DNA from: Jimgerdemannia flammicorona | Lineage: Eukaryota > Mucoromycota > Endogonomycetes > Endogonales > Endogonaceae | Direction of reading: 5' to 3' | Length of the DNA stretch: 20,845 nucleotides | Assembly: GCA_003990745.1 (NCBI GenBank) | Contig: RBNI01001786.1 | Location: forward strand, 1-20,845 | Shown here: piece after piece, positions 1 to 9,236 of the stretch | How positions within the stretch are numbered: the first letter of the stretch is position 1 | How the letters are laid out: every line of letters starts with the position of its first letter | The notes under the pieces: generated by a model | The model's database searches: none | The model's input: the letters and a program-made list of their open reading frames with translations, nothing else | What the model was told of the DNA's origin: nothing | Program-made: the position numbers and the translations under genes

Positions 1-179
1 CCGATCCCTGAGGCGGAGTATGGTTCCTTAAATAACATGGTCTTCATTTTGGCTCGGATCATCTTGTCTTCTTTTGGGATGATCACCTAATGGGTCAGGC
101 TGTCTATTTGATTGTCACGCCATTATGTCATCTGATCTTAGCAGTCACCGGCACTCTGTTGTCAATTGCATACGTCACA
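1..179. mobile_element. Possible 3' end of an LTR, cut by window edge
   Basis: This stretch keeps several CpG dinucleotides (for example in ccgatccc, ggctcgga, tcacgcc, caccggc, tacgtcac), unlike the following sequence, which is CpG-poor and carries the family-A integrase relic. It ends in ACGTCACA at 172-179 and is followed by CTGTAT. That resembles the other insertions here, whose LTRs end in ACA and are followed by CTATAT. I infer a younger LTR inserted into the family-A pol gene. Only one end is visible, so neither the LTR start nor a target duplication can be tested. It could equally be a less mutated piece of the same element. Confidence 0.33.
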
Positions 180-580
180 CTGTATTATAACTAAATTATT
201 CCTAGATACTCTCCAGTAGTACATTAATAGACTATCTAATCTCAGAATTATAGTAGCAGACTCAGAGATCTCCTCAAGAAGGCAGAACAGTTACATAATC
301 AGGCCTGAGGTCAGATTATCAAAGCCCAAGAAAGACAAAGAAGTACTATAACCAAAGACAGAAGGATCAGGAGATTGAGATTGGAGATTAAATACTAGTT
401 TGGAGAAGCATGATTGAAACGAATTTTGCTGCCAAACTGGAACCCAAATAGGAAGAATCTTATCTTGTACATAACATCAGAGGAACCAGCATCTATTTAA
501 GAAACATGAATGGATGAACCCTCAGAATACTAGTATATATCAATCACCTCAAGATATACCTTTCCTAACATCATAAATCA
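180..580 (+). pseudogene. Family-A Ty3/gypsy integrase C-terminus (degenerate)
   Basis: Two adjoining frames join by a shift near 335-347 into the end of a retroviral-type integrase. Positions 246-340 read NYSSRLRDLLKKAEQLHNQ followed by a charged helix. From about 347 the other frame reads an EIGD box, stop, VWRSMIETNFAAKLEPK, stop, then ESYLVHNIRGTSIYLRN. It ends with a Gly, a stop, and VYINHLKIYLS near 560. This matches the family pattern GDxVLV...KLxPKWEGPYxV...GTYxLxxxxGxxLxxPVNxxRLK, the C-terminal DNA-binding part of gypsy integrases. The stops sit where Trp, Arg or Lys/Gln are expected, so the copy is dead. The catalytic core lies off the left edge or was displaced by the 1-179 sequence. 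There is no chromodomain after it, unlike the other gypsy element in the window. Confidence 0.72.
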
Positions 581-585
581 GAGAG

Positions 586-1137
586 TTGACAACCACCTTC
601 AAACTCTTGTTCTCAGCTCATTTCAATCACTACCAGTTCCCCTACCCCAATTCTGAGAAGTCAATGAAAATACTTTTCAAAAGATCCAGATTTACCAAGA
701 GAATCTTGTCCTGGCCAGATGGTTGCTACAGGTCCACCAACTCCAGACCCATTATGCCATTGGAGAACAATTGCAGAACCTCCCAGTCCCGGAACAAACA
801 TATATATATCAGAAAAACTACAGAACTATCAAGAAGAAACACCACTGCTGCAGACAGGCTGTACACCCTTTATAAGTGAAACCCTGCAGCCCTGATACAA
901 GCACAATTCTCCTGGCATGATGCACAAAGAATGAATCTAGCCCCCTACCTGAGCATCATCAATGCTGTTGAAATCCTATTTCCAGAGGAAGAAGAAGAAC
1001 CCTTGGAATAGAGCAACCATGGTACCGATGATGAAGATGATGGAACAGGTATTGATGCAGAAGATGCTTATCAACACTAGAATGATGACTAAAGAACAGT
1101 CTGAGGACAGACCATCCTTTAGTGGGGCAAACCAAGA
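586..1137 (+). pseudogene. C-terminal extension or extra ORF of family-A element, acidic tail
   Basis: One reading frame runs from 586 to the edge of the 3' LTR. It is open for 97 codons, then continues past stops with protein-like sequence: QAQFSWHDAQRMNLAPYLS, a Glu run (FPEEEEEPLE), and an acidic tail (HGTDDEDDGTGIDAEDAYQ). Most stops are TAG/TAA in a Gln-rich context or TGA replacing a probable Arg or Trp. It lies between the integrase C-terminus and the LTR, so it is either a long tail of the pol polyprotein or a separate accessory ORF. I recognise no domain. The bases just before the LTR (tagtggggcaa) could be a mutated polypurine tract that primes plus-strand synthesis; this is inferred from position only. 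Confidence 0.5.
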
Positions 1138-1236
1138 TGTACTGCCCAAATTATACCTTAGCTAGATGATGTGAACAATTAGCCAGATGACGTGAACACA
1201 CAGCATAGTAACCAGTAACCATTGCTGCAAAAACTG

Positions 1237-1244
1237 TATAAATA
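1237..1244 (+). promoter_or_regulatory. TATA-like box in family-A LTR
   Basis: TATAAATA is conserved at the matching place in the solo LTR (reverse complement of 16036-16043). It lies just upstream of the variable tandem-repeat block. A second TATA-like word (tataaat, 1404-1410) lies downstream. In the solo LTR that second word is followed about 25 bases later by AATAAA, an arrangement typical of an R region. Here the AATAAA has become AATATA. Confidence 0.45.
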
Positions 1245-1268
1245 GCCAGACTACTAGATAAGGTATAT

Positions 1269-1344
1269 CTGTACAGGACCTGCATACCTGTACAGGACCT
1301 GCACATCTGTACAGGACCTGTACACCTATACAGGACATACACAA
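1269..1344 (+). repeat. Four 19-bp tandem repeats in LTR U3
   Basis: Four head-to-tail copies of a 19-bp unit, first copy ctgtacaggacctgcatac, at 1269-1287, 1288-1306, 1307-1325 and 1326-1344. The last is the most diverged. Each starts with the palindrome CTGTACAG or a variant. The homologous place in the solo LTR holds a different array of three 18-bp units. The location between two TATA-like words suggests an enhancer-like array, which is inference. Confidence 0.8.
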
Positions 1345-1981
1345 CCCACTATAAGTAGCAAATCTATAGTTAGCCACATAGCAACCAGATAGCAACCAAC
1401 TTGTATAAATTAACCTAGAGATAAGAGTGAATATACCTCAGTCCAAAAGTTGAATACAAACCAAAGCAAAAGTCAATTGTCTGGTACACTTAGGAGAAAT
1501 GCCTGCCAAAAGCCACTTGATCCAGGAAGAATTGCAACACTTAGGAGATATGCCTGCCAATGAGCCACTGCTAAGAAGTTGTGAGCTTGGTGCTCTTCTC
1601 TTCTACTCCAGTCCACTTTCCAATACAAAGCTGATTTTGCTGCCCAAGTTCAAGAAAGAACTTCGCTGCCATTTCCCAGTTGAAGCCACCAATTCAGGAA
1701 GAATCTGCATCATCTGAGTTAATTCCCAGTTAAACTGCTGTTTTCAAGAAGTTTGCCAATTCAGGAAGAATCTATATCATCTGCCATTTCCAAGTTATCT
1801 ACCACCAAAATCATTTGTTGCTCCCAGTGAGTCCGAGTTATTGAGATATCTGCAACCAGGATTATTTTCAGTAATAAGAACCCATGCCATACAATTCCCA
1901 GTGAGCCAAATTGAGTTATCCACCAAATCATCAGAACATCCCACATAAGGAATCTGCCTGTGCTATACAGGATTGTCACAT

Positions 1982-2081
1982 AGAGATCATAATGCAGAAA
2001 TCACATACTTTTAGAGATCATTGTGCTACACAGAGATCATTATGCAGAAATCACATACTTTTGGAGATTGTCATGCTATAC
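1982..2081 (+). repeat. Two 50-bp tandem repeats in family-A 3' LTR
   Basis: Two adjacent 50-bp copies (1982-2031 and 2032-2081) both begin agagatcat and share atgcagaaatcacatacttt. They differ mainly by transitions. No equivalent duplication is obvious in the solo LTR, so the expansion looks specific to this copy or subfamily. Confidence 0.75.
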
Positions 2082-2381
2082 ATGAAATTCTACCAATTCC
2101 CAGTTAACCCAAGAAGGAAACCCATTCACATATATACAAATCACTGCTATACCAAAGAACCCATCCCAAAAAGGAAACCACTCATACAGTATCCAGATCT
2201 TGACTATTATACCACTAAACACCAAGAATATTTTATTGCTTTTTTAACAAAGTAACTGAGAGCTTAAGCCAAACTACATCAACCCCCAACCTTGTAATTT
2301 GCCTCTATTGAGCTAGTACATTACACTATATTTGGCAGAAGATTATCTTTTTTTTCCAAATGGAATTATATATATTTAGAG

Positions 2382-2397
2382 TAACCTTTCTATTTAC
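2382..2397. repeat. Left target-site duplication of the LINE
   Basis: taacctttctatttac occurs here and again, without mismatch, at 8035-8050. The pair flanks the LINE exactly and is the kind of long duplication made by target-primed reverse transcription. It defines the LINE as 2398-8034. Confidence 0.85.
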
Positions 2398-2643
2398 CTT
2401 TCACCAGTTACATTCAGGTGACACAAGACTCAAACAATACTCTCAACAATATTTTTGATAAAAGGTGACTAACAACATATATAGCAATGATCATACTGGT
2501 AGGCATATCAGCCAGGGGAGCAGTAGTGCCTTTGACTGACAGCATGTAGAGAGGAGGGGCAGTGATGGTTTGAGAATACCAGGGCCTTCTATAGTGGGCT
2601 GTAGTACTAGAGGCAGAGATTGAGGCAGTAAGGAGGGGAGAGG

Positions 2644-4161
2644 ATGACCTTTATAGATAAGGTCAAGATGAGGAGAATGGTATCTGGGCTAGATAATTGG
2701 TCAGGCCTGGGGAAGTCTTCAATGGCCACTATTAGGGGACAGGGAGGGGCTCCCTTGGGAGAGTTGGGCAGTAGGAGAGGGGAGAGAGTAGGGGCAGGAG
2801 ATGTGACTACTGATAGAGCTACAACTGGAGAACTGGAAAAAAATCCAAATATGACAGTGGTTGGTGGTTCAGAACAGAGGGGGGGCATGAGGCCCAGGGA
2901 TCTAGTGGATGGTGTGACAGGTTTGGTGGTGGTACCATTGCTTAAGAAATCGAGGTTGGAATTCACTATCACACTGTGTTTCTGAGACTTGGCAGTGACT
3001 ATAAGGATGATCTTGGGGCTGGTGGCACAGGGCAGCATCAGTGAAGTTCTTGAAGGAGATTGAGATCAGGTTTGAGAAAGAGGAGTCATTGTTGGTGGCC
3101 ATGGAGAAGGGGGTAATGGTGAGTAGAGTAGTGGTCTCTATGACCAGGTGTATATGCTGGGACACCTGAGTGATACAGTTGATGGTGCTGGATCTTCCTA
3201 TGGTGTTGAGGGAGAGGGCCAGAGAGTTAATTGTAGAAGCAGTCAAGGAGTATGGGAAATAGTAGACATTATGTTCAGAGTCTGGGAGGATACTGAGCTT
3301 TGGACTGGAGACATTGATGTCTGGGTGAGGCTGACTAGAAAGGAGAACACAGGGAAGACAAGGGACTGGCCAGCAACTCTCAAGTGGAGTTCAGTGGAGT
3401 GCAAGGTCTCGTGGATGAAAGGGATACAAGAAGAGGAGGAGGATTTGCTAGAGGCTCTTGAGGACCTGATAGGAGCAGTTAAGAGGAGGTGATTGGCTTA
3501 GAAGGAGTATGATACCAAGATGGTGGTGGAATTGGTGGATGGCAAGAGGATCAGGATGGACTGGGCGACCTGGGAGAAGATGCAGGGGAGGTAAATTCAG
3601 AAGGAGCTACTGGAGAAGTTGGGAGGCAGTGGGGCTGGCAGTAGTATAGGAGAAGATAGTACAGGACTGCAGGATAGTGCTTGGGCTGGGGAGCACAGGA
3701 CAACCCAAGGTGAGGCCCAGGGGGGACCAAGTGAGGAGGGACAGGGTGGTATGGAGGCAGATGCAGAAATGAGTGAGGGAGTGCAACCTCAGTATAGTAT
3801 TCCAGGTGGGGCTGAGAGCAAGAAGGAATTGCTGGATATGCCTGAGGAGGAGTGAGATGAATCAGTGAGGAGGAGCACTCTGGTGGACCCAGTGATAGGG
3901 GTTGAGAGGGTTGCCCAGGGTTTCACTGAAGCAGTGGATGAGGAGAAGTGGCTGTAGAAGACACTGGAGGGGGTGGTGGCAGAGGAGTTGGGGGGTGAGA
4001 ACTTCCAGGTTATGGAAGATAGATATTGGGAGGAAATCCTTCATGGTGAGGAGGTACTGAGGAAGGTTAGAAATGAGATTCTGGCAGTACTCTTGAAATT
4101 GGTTAAGTATCAAGTGGACAATCAGTGGGAGAAGGAACTTCAAGAGATTGCAAATGACTGA
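2644..4161 (+). pseudogene. LINE ORF1 relic
   Basis: One frame is protein-like from 2644 to 4161. Its longest open stretches are 2644-2985, 3148-3492, 3619-3855 and 3973-4161, separated by TAG, TGA and TAA codons. The product is Gly/Glu-rich with acidic helical segments (EEEEDLLEALEDL near 3432-3470; GGAESKKELLDMPEEE near 3805-3853; EEVLRKVRNEILAVLLKLVK near 4048-4107) that could form coiled coils. By position it is ORF1, which in LINEs encodes an RNA-binding protein of the ribonucleoprotein particle. I see no CCHC knuckle or RRM. The assignment rests mainly on being upstream of ORF2 in the same element and strand. The opposite-strand frames here are shadows. Confidence 0.55.
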
Positions 4162-4389
4162 GCAGCATACTTGTGGAATTCAAGAAAGGGCTTGGAGAAG
4201 TGGAGTGGTCTATGCAGATTATCAGGCAGAGATGAAGGTGGTAGATGGGGTGGAATGTCAAGAGATCTTAGAGGCATTGAATGCTCAGGTCATCATGAAA
4301 GGTGACCTAGAAGCAGAGTGGCAACTGGGGATGAGATGGGTATGGAATACTAGGCTGGGTTCTCAAATTCAAACATTATTCAATATTAA

Positions 4390-4969
4390 TTGAATGTGAA
4401 TAGATTGAGTGGGGCAGCTCAGTGAAAATTCATATTTGAGTAGCTTAAGGGATTGGATGCAGATCTCTTCTTACTATAGGATATATATTACAAGATAGAT
4501 ATAGACTTACAGGATTGGACTATGGAGTGGGGGGGGGGCAGCTGTGTGGTTTGGGCAGATGGGTATCCTAGTTTGAAAGGGAATGGGGGACATTGATAAC
4601 ATTGGACATTGGAGGAGTTGGTTGGAGTGGAGAGTGTGGAAGAGGCCAGGATAGAGTCCTTTGACAGTTAGATCATATTATTGCCTAGCAGAAAGGGGGG
4701 AATGGGTAGATTGGATCAGAAATTTGAGAGAGGCCAGTATTATAGGTGGGGTAGGAATCAATTGTCTGGGGGGAGATTTCAACATAGTAAGGGATAATAT
4801 GGTAGATAGAACTGATGGTAGAAGAGGAATGGGAAGCAGAAGTGGTGGGTTGGAGGATTGGATAGAGATGGAGAGGTTGAGTTCTTTGGTTGATTCAGGG
4901 AGACAGTTCTGGGGAGAGTATCAAATCTATACTCACTGGATGGCATGGCTGAGTTCCAGGATTGACTGA
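4390..4969 (+). pseudogene. LINE endonuclease domain
   Basis: The segment 4661-4969 is open and carries the strongest endonuclease signatures: AERGEWVDWIRNL, CLGGDFNIV (the GDFN motif, with catalytic Asp and Asn), DRTDGRRG, and SSRID at the end (family SRIDRIY). Upstream, 4390-4660 holds the first half in other frames, with fragments such as DLQDWTMEWGGG and CVVWADGYPS. It is broken at the ten-G run at 4529-4538. The GDFN residues and the SRID Asp are preserved, unlike the RT catalytic residues. Confidence 0.8.
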
Positions 4970-5984
4970 ATATTGACAGCAGAGTGCTGGGGAGCAGATG
5001 TCTGGACTATGCTGGAAGTGGTTTGGTGCCCATAGTTAGATCACTGGGGTCTGCTAGGGGGGGGGAGGTTTGGGGAAAGTGGGGATGGGTCTGGACATTG
5101 GTAACTAAATTCCTCTTTGTTAGAGGACAGTGCTTTATGGACAGCCTGAGAGGAGGAGGTTATTGGGAAGATTGGAAGGTGGCAGGAGCAAGGCCTGGTG
5201 ATTGGAGATTGCTGACAGAGGCTGAAATCGAGTGCTCAGAGATACTGGAGGGAGTCTGGGAAAGGAAGAAGTGTTCAGCATTAGCAGAGAGTGCTTTGGA
5301 CATCATGGTGGCTGCCAGTACTCCTGGGGAGATGGGCAGGGGACATTTGAGGATTGGGAGGTGGTAGAGTGGCATATTGTACAGATTCAAAAGGAAGTTG
5401 AGGAGCTTAAGGAAGTGATATGATTGGAGGAAGAGGTTAACCTGAAGGGGAAGGTGGTGAGGCTGAGGTGGCATAGGTTGGAGGAGAGAGAAAGACCCAC
5501 TAGGTTTTTATTGTGGATACAATAAGTGCAGAGGACTAAACAGCAGTAGGATAGTATCTTGGATGAGGATGGGGAGATGTTGGTAGAGACTCAAGTGATT
5601 ATGAGATTGCTAAAGTCCTGCTGGGAGGACCTATAGAGTGAGGAAGAAGGGGGTAAGGATTCCTCAGATATTGAAAGGCAGTTGGAGGATTGGCATCCAG
5701 ACCTGGTGATAGATCTGGGGACTCTGGGGGACCCAGTGAGGGGGGAGGAAATTTGTAAGGTTCTGGCTTCAATAAGCAAGGAGATGGCTCCAGGAGAGGA
5801 TAGGCTTCTCTGGGATTTTTGGAAAAAGATAGCTGGGGTGGAGGTAGTATTGGAGGAGTTGATGGTGATATGTGATGAGGTTCTTCAGTCTGGAACTTGG
5901 ATTTGGGGCCAGCACCTAGGGCTGGTCTCCTTGCTCTATAAGGACAAGGAGAGAAGGGAAGATTGGAAGAACTGGTGATTGATC

Positions 5985-6760
5985 ATACTCCTCAACATGG
6001 ACTGCAAGCTAGTGACAAAGGTCTTGGTGACTTGACTGTAGGAGATAGCTCAGCAAGTACTGGGAGTAGAGCAGAGAGGATTTATTGGTGGTCATTTGAT
6101 CTGAGATGGGACAGCCTGGGTCCATGGCATGATTAAACGAGCTTAGGCAACTAGAGTTGATGGCAGATTAGTATTTCTGAATCAGAAGAAGGCACATGCA
6201 GAGTAAGAGGGTCTGGCTAGAGGGAATGCTAAAACAGGTGGGTGTACCCTCAGGGTTCAGGAGGTCACTAATCAGTCTTTTGGAAAATAGTCAGACAGCA
6301 TTGATAGTCAATAGACATAGGGGTGTAACCTTTCCACTTGGTCAGAGAGTGCCACAGGGTAACCCTTTGTCACCCATCTTATATGCTCTTTCCTTAGAGC
6401 CCCTATTGGATGGAATCCAGTATTGAATTGGAGGTTTGGACATTCTGGAAATTAATTGAAAATTGGGGGCCTTTGTAGATAATATGGTGGTTGGACTGAG
6501 TTTGCTGACAGATGTAGAGGAATTGAGAAGGACTGTGAAATGGTATGAGAGGGGCTCCAGTACTAGACTCAATTGGCATAAATGTGAGACTCTGGTGCTA
6601 GGTGGCAGAATAGTTGGTGGCAACATGATTGGAATGGTGGTGCCAGCAGGAGATCCAGTTCATTATCTGGGGATCTACTTCTCAGTATATATATCTCTCC
6701 TGCCTCATGCTTGGTGGGAACAGCAACTTCTAATATGGGGTAATGTACTCTTATAGTACA
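5985..6760 (+). pseudogene. LINE reverse transcriptase domain
   Basis: The palm and finger blocks are readable in order: LLNMDCKLVTKVLV, EQRGFIGGHLI, DGRLVFLNQKKAHA, then a shift near 6195. After it come SLISLLENSQTALIVNRHRG, PQGNPLSPILYALSLEPLL, a stop at 6424-6426, AFVDNMVVGL and RLNWHKCE. Two catalytic positions are Asn in place of Asp, and E-to-K is seen in FLNQKKA. The TGA/TAG codons in 5985-6190 fall where Arg or Gln is expected. The pattern is C-to-T on both strands. Confidence 0.87.
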
Positions 6761-7530
6761 GTGGTCAGCATATATCCTTGGCAGGAAAGATGATGGTGCT
6801 GAATGTGTATTGGCTGCCGAAGCTGTGATATGTGGGATATCATCTGGACTTTCCAGTATGGGTAGTCAGATGACTTCTGAAGATGGCAAGATCGTGGATC
6901 TGAGCTGGATAGTGAAGTCAGATAGGATGAGAGATTCTGACCCTACCTGTGGACAAAGGCAGACTAGGCTTGGTGGACTTTACCAAATGCCTTCATTGCC
7001 TGTGAGCATGGTGGCTAAAGAGGGCGAGTGAGTTAAGGGGCCAGGAGTGGGTTCCACTCATGCAGAGAGTATAGTAGGCCTGGTATTCCCCCTGTGGAGC
7101 ATCTGGCAATCGGCTTGCAATGGTGGCCCTGGATGGGAGCAAGAGGATGCAGTATAAGGGCTTTTGGTGGGGGGTAGTGGATAGTGCTTGGCAAATTGGA
7201 CTTCAGTGGCAGGGGGCTGAGAGAGAGGAAGATTGGAGACTGCAGATGTGGAGATGGGACAGACTATTGCTGAGTGGTGCTTTGGTGGAGGATTTCGGGC
7301 TTGGTGATGGAATGGAGTATATGCAGGGCCTAGGGGGGGACCTGTGGCCTGAGGCATGGCAGAGGGTGGGGATTGGCAAGGAGTGGGACTGGAATGGTCT
7401 TTGGCCTTAGAGCAAGCAGGTGATGTAGTGGCTTCCTCCCAAGTTCTGGGTAGTGTGGTGGCAGTTTCTAAGGCAGAATGTGATGTTGAACTATTGGTCT
7501 GGGAACTTGGTGGCAGATGGCACATTTGAG

Positions 7531-7602
7531 TGTGAGGAATGTTTGAATGTTGAACAGAAAGGGGGAGTGCTACAAATGCCTGAACATTGGCTTAGCAAGT
7601 GT
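7531..7602 (+). other. CCHC zinc finger at LINE ORF2 C-terminus
   Basis: The first two cysteines are at 7531-7533 and 7540-7542, the histidine at 7585-7587 and the last cysteine at 7600-7602, all in one frame. The spacing CX2C-X14-H-X4-C followed by a Trp matches the zinc-binding region after the RT in many LINEs. All four ligands are intact. Confidence 0.75.
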
Positions 7603-8034
7603 GATATTTTAGGGGAGTTTTGGTGCCACATTGCAGGCCAGTTAGGATTGCAGGCCCTGGTGGGAGGGGATGGGGGGAGATGGGGAGAGCTCTGGCAATT
7701 TGGGTTAGACTGGCCCAGTATTGATTACATATATTCAAGGAGGGCCAGCAGGTTGGGGTTGGGGCTAGGGTGGTGCATTAAGAATGGCTATTACTGGACA
7801 CTTTGAATGGCTGGTGGAGAGGGTGGGGGCTGGGTGGGGGGAGCTGCCAGAGTTTAGTGAATTGTATTTGCCAGAAAAGTGAAGGGAGGATTTGGGTGGT
7901 GGGTGATGGAGTTATTCTTCAACAGAGAGGGATAGAGAGTGGAGAGGGAGATCTAGGAGATATCAGTTAAGGGATATAGGTAATATTGTATTATTATTAT
8001 AGATTGAGGTAATAAAGAAAAGTCCAAGTGACTA

Positions 8035-8050
8035 TAACCTTTCTATTTAC
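8035..8050. repeat. Right target-site duplication of the LINE
   Basis: Identical to 2382-2397 over 16 bases. It fixes the 3' boundary of the LINE and shows that 2326-2397 and 8051-8532 were contiguous before insertion. Confidence 0.85.
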
Positions 8051-8532
8051 TAGATAGTATTAGGTGTACTTAGTAGCTCATCTAAATTATTAGTCCTTGT
8101 AAACTAAGATATAATTAACTTCATGTTTCAGTTCTTAGTTAATGAAAATTGAATCTAGAAATAATACATTTCTTTCTTTAAAGGTGTTTAAAGTATATAG
8201 CTAAAGTTGGAATATATAAAATACTAAATAGATTCTTTCTAGAGTCCAGCTAATATATAATAGAACTATATTTCTTCAAGATTTTAAATGACCTAATTTA
8301 GTGGAATCTAAGTTTCTTCTTTAGTCCTACATTGTCCATAATTAGGTATTATATACTGTAATATATATATATTTACCTTTTCAATGGTGACTTCTCATCT
8401 ATTTTTATAAATATATATAGTAATAATATTATATACTTACTAGATATTATCTATATAGTATTGGTGATTTCTTATATAGCTGGTAATATAGCTTATATGA
8501 AGGCTATAGAGATTCTAGAGTATTTTCTATAG
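8051..8532. other. AT-rich spacer, no gene seen
   Basis: About 480 bp of AT-rich sequence with runs of TA and no protein-like frame on either strand. It was continuous with 2326-2397 before the LINE arrived, and with 17292 onward before the chromovirus arrived. It is probably older decayed repeat sequence, but I cannot assign it to a family. Confidence 0.6.
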
Positions 8533-8990
8533 TTTAATATAATAATTCTCTCTCTATATATATATATATTTACAGAATTATTATTTTTTCTTTATTATAT
8601 TATTCAGTAGAACATTCCAGAATAGCTTAGTATAATTTGGAATTACATAGTCATTTGCCAAGAACTTATTTTGTTCAGCCAAGACTCTATCAATTATCAA
8701 TCAATGCTTACTAACTCTTTATAATATTCTACTAAGTTCTGCTAAGTATAACTTATTGCTCTGAATCTAGCTTAGTAATGTTCTATCTGTTTCTTTTTTT
8801 TCTATTTCTCTTATATTAATATCTTCTCAAAATACTTTTATAAAGCTCAATCTAGTTAGTTATTATATATTCACCTGAATCTCCTGAAGGCAATTGAGTT
8901 TCTCAAGTTCTATTCCTTATATCTAGTTAGATATTTCTATTTAGATATTTGCTAATATATAGTCTAAGTCTCAGATTTCATCTGATTTAA

Positions 8991-8994
8991 CTAT
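8991..8994. repeat. Left 4-bp target duplication (ctat) of element B
   Basis: ctat here and at 10612-10615 flanks element B. The uninterrupted 3' LTR of the host element contains a single ctat at the same place, which confirms a duplication on insertion. A fifth base (a) also matches on the left, so 5 bp is possible if the terminal A is not part of the element. Confidence 0.8.
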
Positions 8995-9149
8995 TGTAAT
9001 GGTGACTCCAGAATAATGACATCAGTATAGGAGACAGTCTTTCCTTGCAAGCCACCAGATTAGAGTACAAGAAGATCATATAGCATACAAGATGACCAAC
9101 AATGACCAACTGTGAGTCATTGTGACCACAGTACAAGAATCCTGAGAAA

Positions 9150-9156
9150 TATAAAA
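9150..9156 (+). promoter_or_regulatory. TATA box upstream of the element-B ORF
   Basis: TATAAAA lies 81 bp before the ATG at 9237. The ATG context is AAACAAAATGCC, A-rich before the start as is common in fungal genes. This suggests the frame had its own promoter, separate from the TATAAATA at 10376-10383. No initiator can be verified. Confidence 0.45.
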
Positions 9157-9236
9157 GAAGGATTAAGAAACAGTAGTAACAGTAACCAATAAGACCCACC
9201 AATCCCAAAATAGCTCAAAGACTCACTATAAACAAA

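Larger units (their letters stand above)
1138..2325 (+). mobile_element. Family-A 3' LTR (1.19 kb)
   Basis: This segment is homologous along its length to the reverse complement of 14845-16137. The two share the promoter block (cagcatagtaaccag, attgctgca, gtataaata), the block around cttgtataaatta and gagtgaata, the stretch tccactttcc, and the terminus tgtaatttgcctc to ttaca. It starts TGTACTG, ends ATTACA, and follows the family-A integrase relic in the same orientation, so it is the 3' LTR of a full element. Compared with the solo copy, CpGs are replaced by CpA or TpG (ccggtcc became ccagtcc, ccgatac became ccaatac), which indicates cytosine-to-thymine decay. The downstream flank is CTATAT. 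The 5' LTR is outside the window, so the target duplication cannot be verified. Confidence 0.8.
4390..7806 (+). pseudogene. LINE ORF2 relic (endonuclease, RT, CCHC finger)
   Basis: This is the replication polyprotein of the LINE: endonuclease nicks the target and RT copies the RNA onto it. It is spread over three frames by indels and stops. Endonuclease: about 4390-4969, with GVGINCLGGDFNIVRDN near 4770 and the terminal YTHWMAWLSSRID ending at 4969. RT: about 5985-6760, with LLNMDCKLVTKVLV, GFIGGHLI, FLNQKKAHA, VPQGNPLSPILYALSLEPLL, FVDNMVVGL and HYLGIYFS. The C-terminal finger CX2C-X14-H-X4-C is at 7531-7602, followed by EFW. In the RT, the first catalytic block FLDQ is FLNQ and the FADD block is FVDN (6472-6483). 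Both catalytic Asp-to-Asn changes are G-to-A. It is certainly inactive. Confidence 0.88.
2398..8034 (+). mobile_element. LINE (non-LTR retrotransposon), decayed, 5.64 kb
   Basis: The element lies between perfect 16-bp direct repeats. In order it holds a 5' leader (2398-2643), a degenerate ORF1, and ORF2 with apurinic-type endonuclease, reverse transcriptase and a C-terminal CCHC finger, followed by about 230 bp of 3' sequence. This order fits L1/Tad-like LINEs of fungi; the clade is not settled. There is no clear poly-A tail: the 3' end is AT-rich with ttattattat near 7990-8000. The + strand is extremely G-rich and C-poor. Frame changes coincide in places with G homopolymers (ten G at 4529-4538, nine at 5057-5065), so some breaks may be sequencing artefacts while others are true decay. 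Confidence 0.88.

Noticed and set aside
1151..1395. Minus-strand frames with repeated Cys/Tyr-rich sequence
   Set aside because: They are translations of the 19-bp tandem repeat in the LTR.
2607..3038. 143-codon minus-strand frame
   Set aside because: Antisense shadow of LINE ORF1 created by the same composition bias.
7058..7525. 155-codon open frame on the minus strand, Pro/Ser/Thr-rich
   Set aside because: It is the antisense of LINE ORF2. The plus strand there is G-rich and C-poor, which yields stop-poor Pro-rich antisense frames; no family is recognisable.
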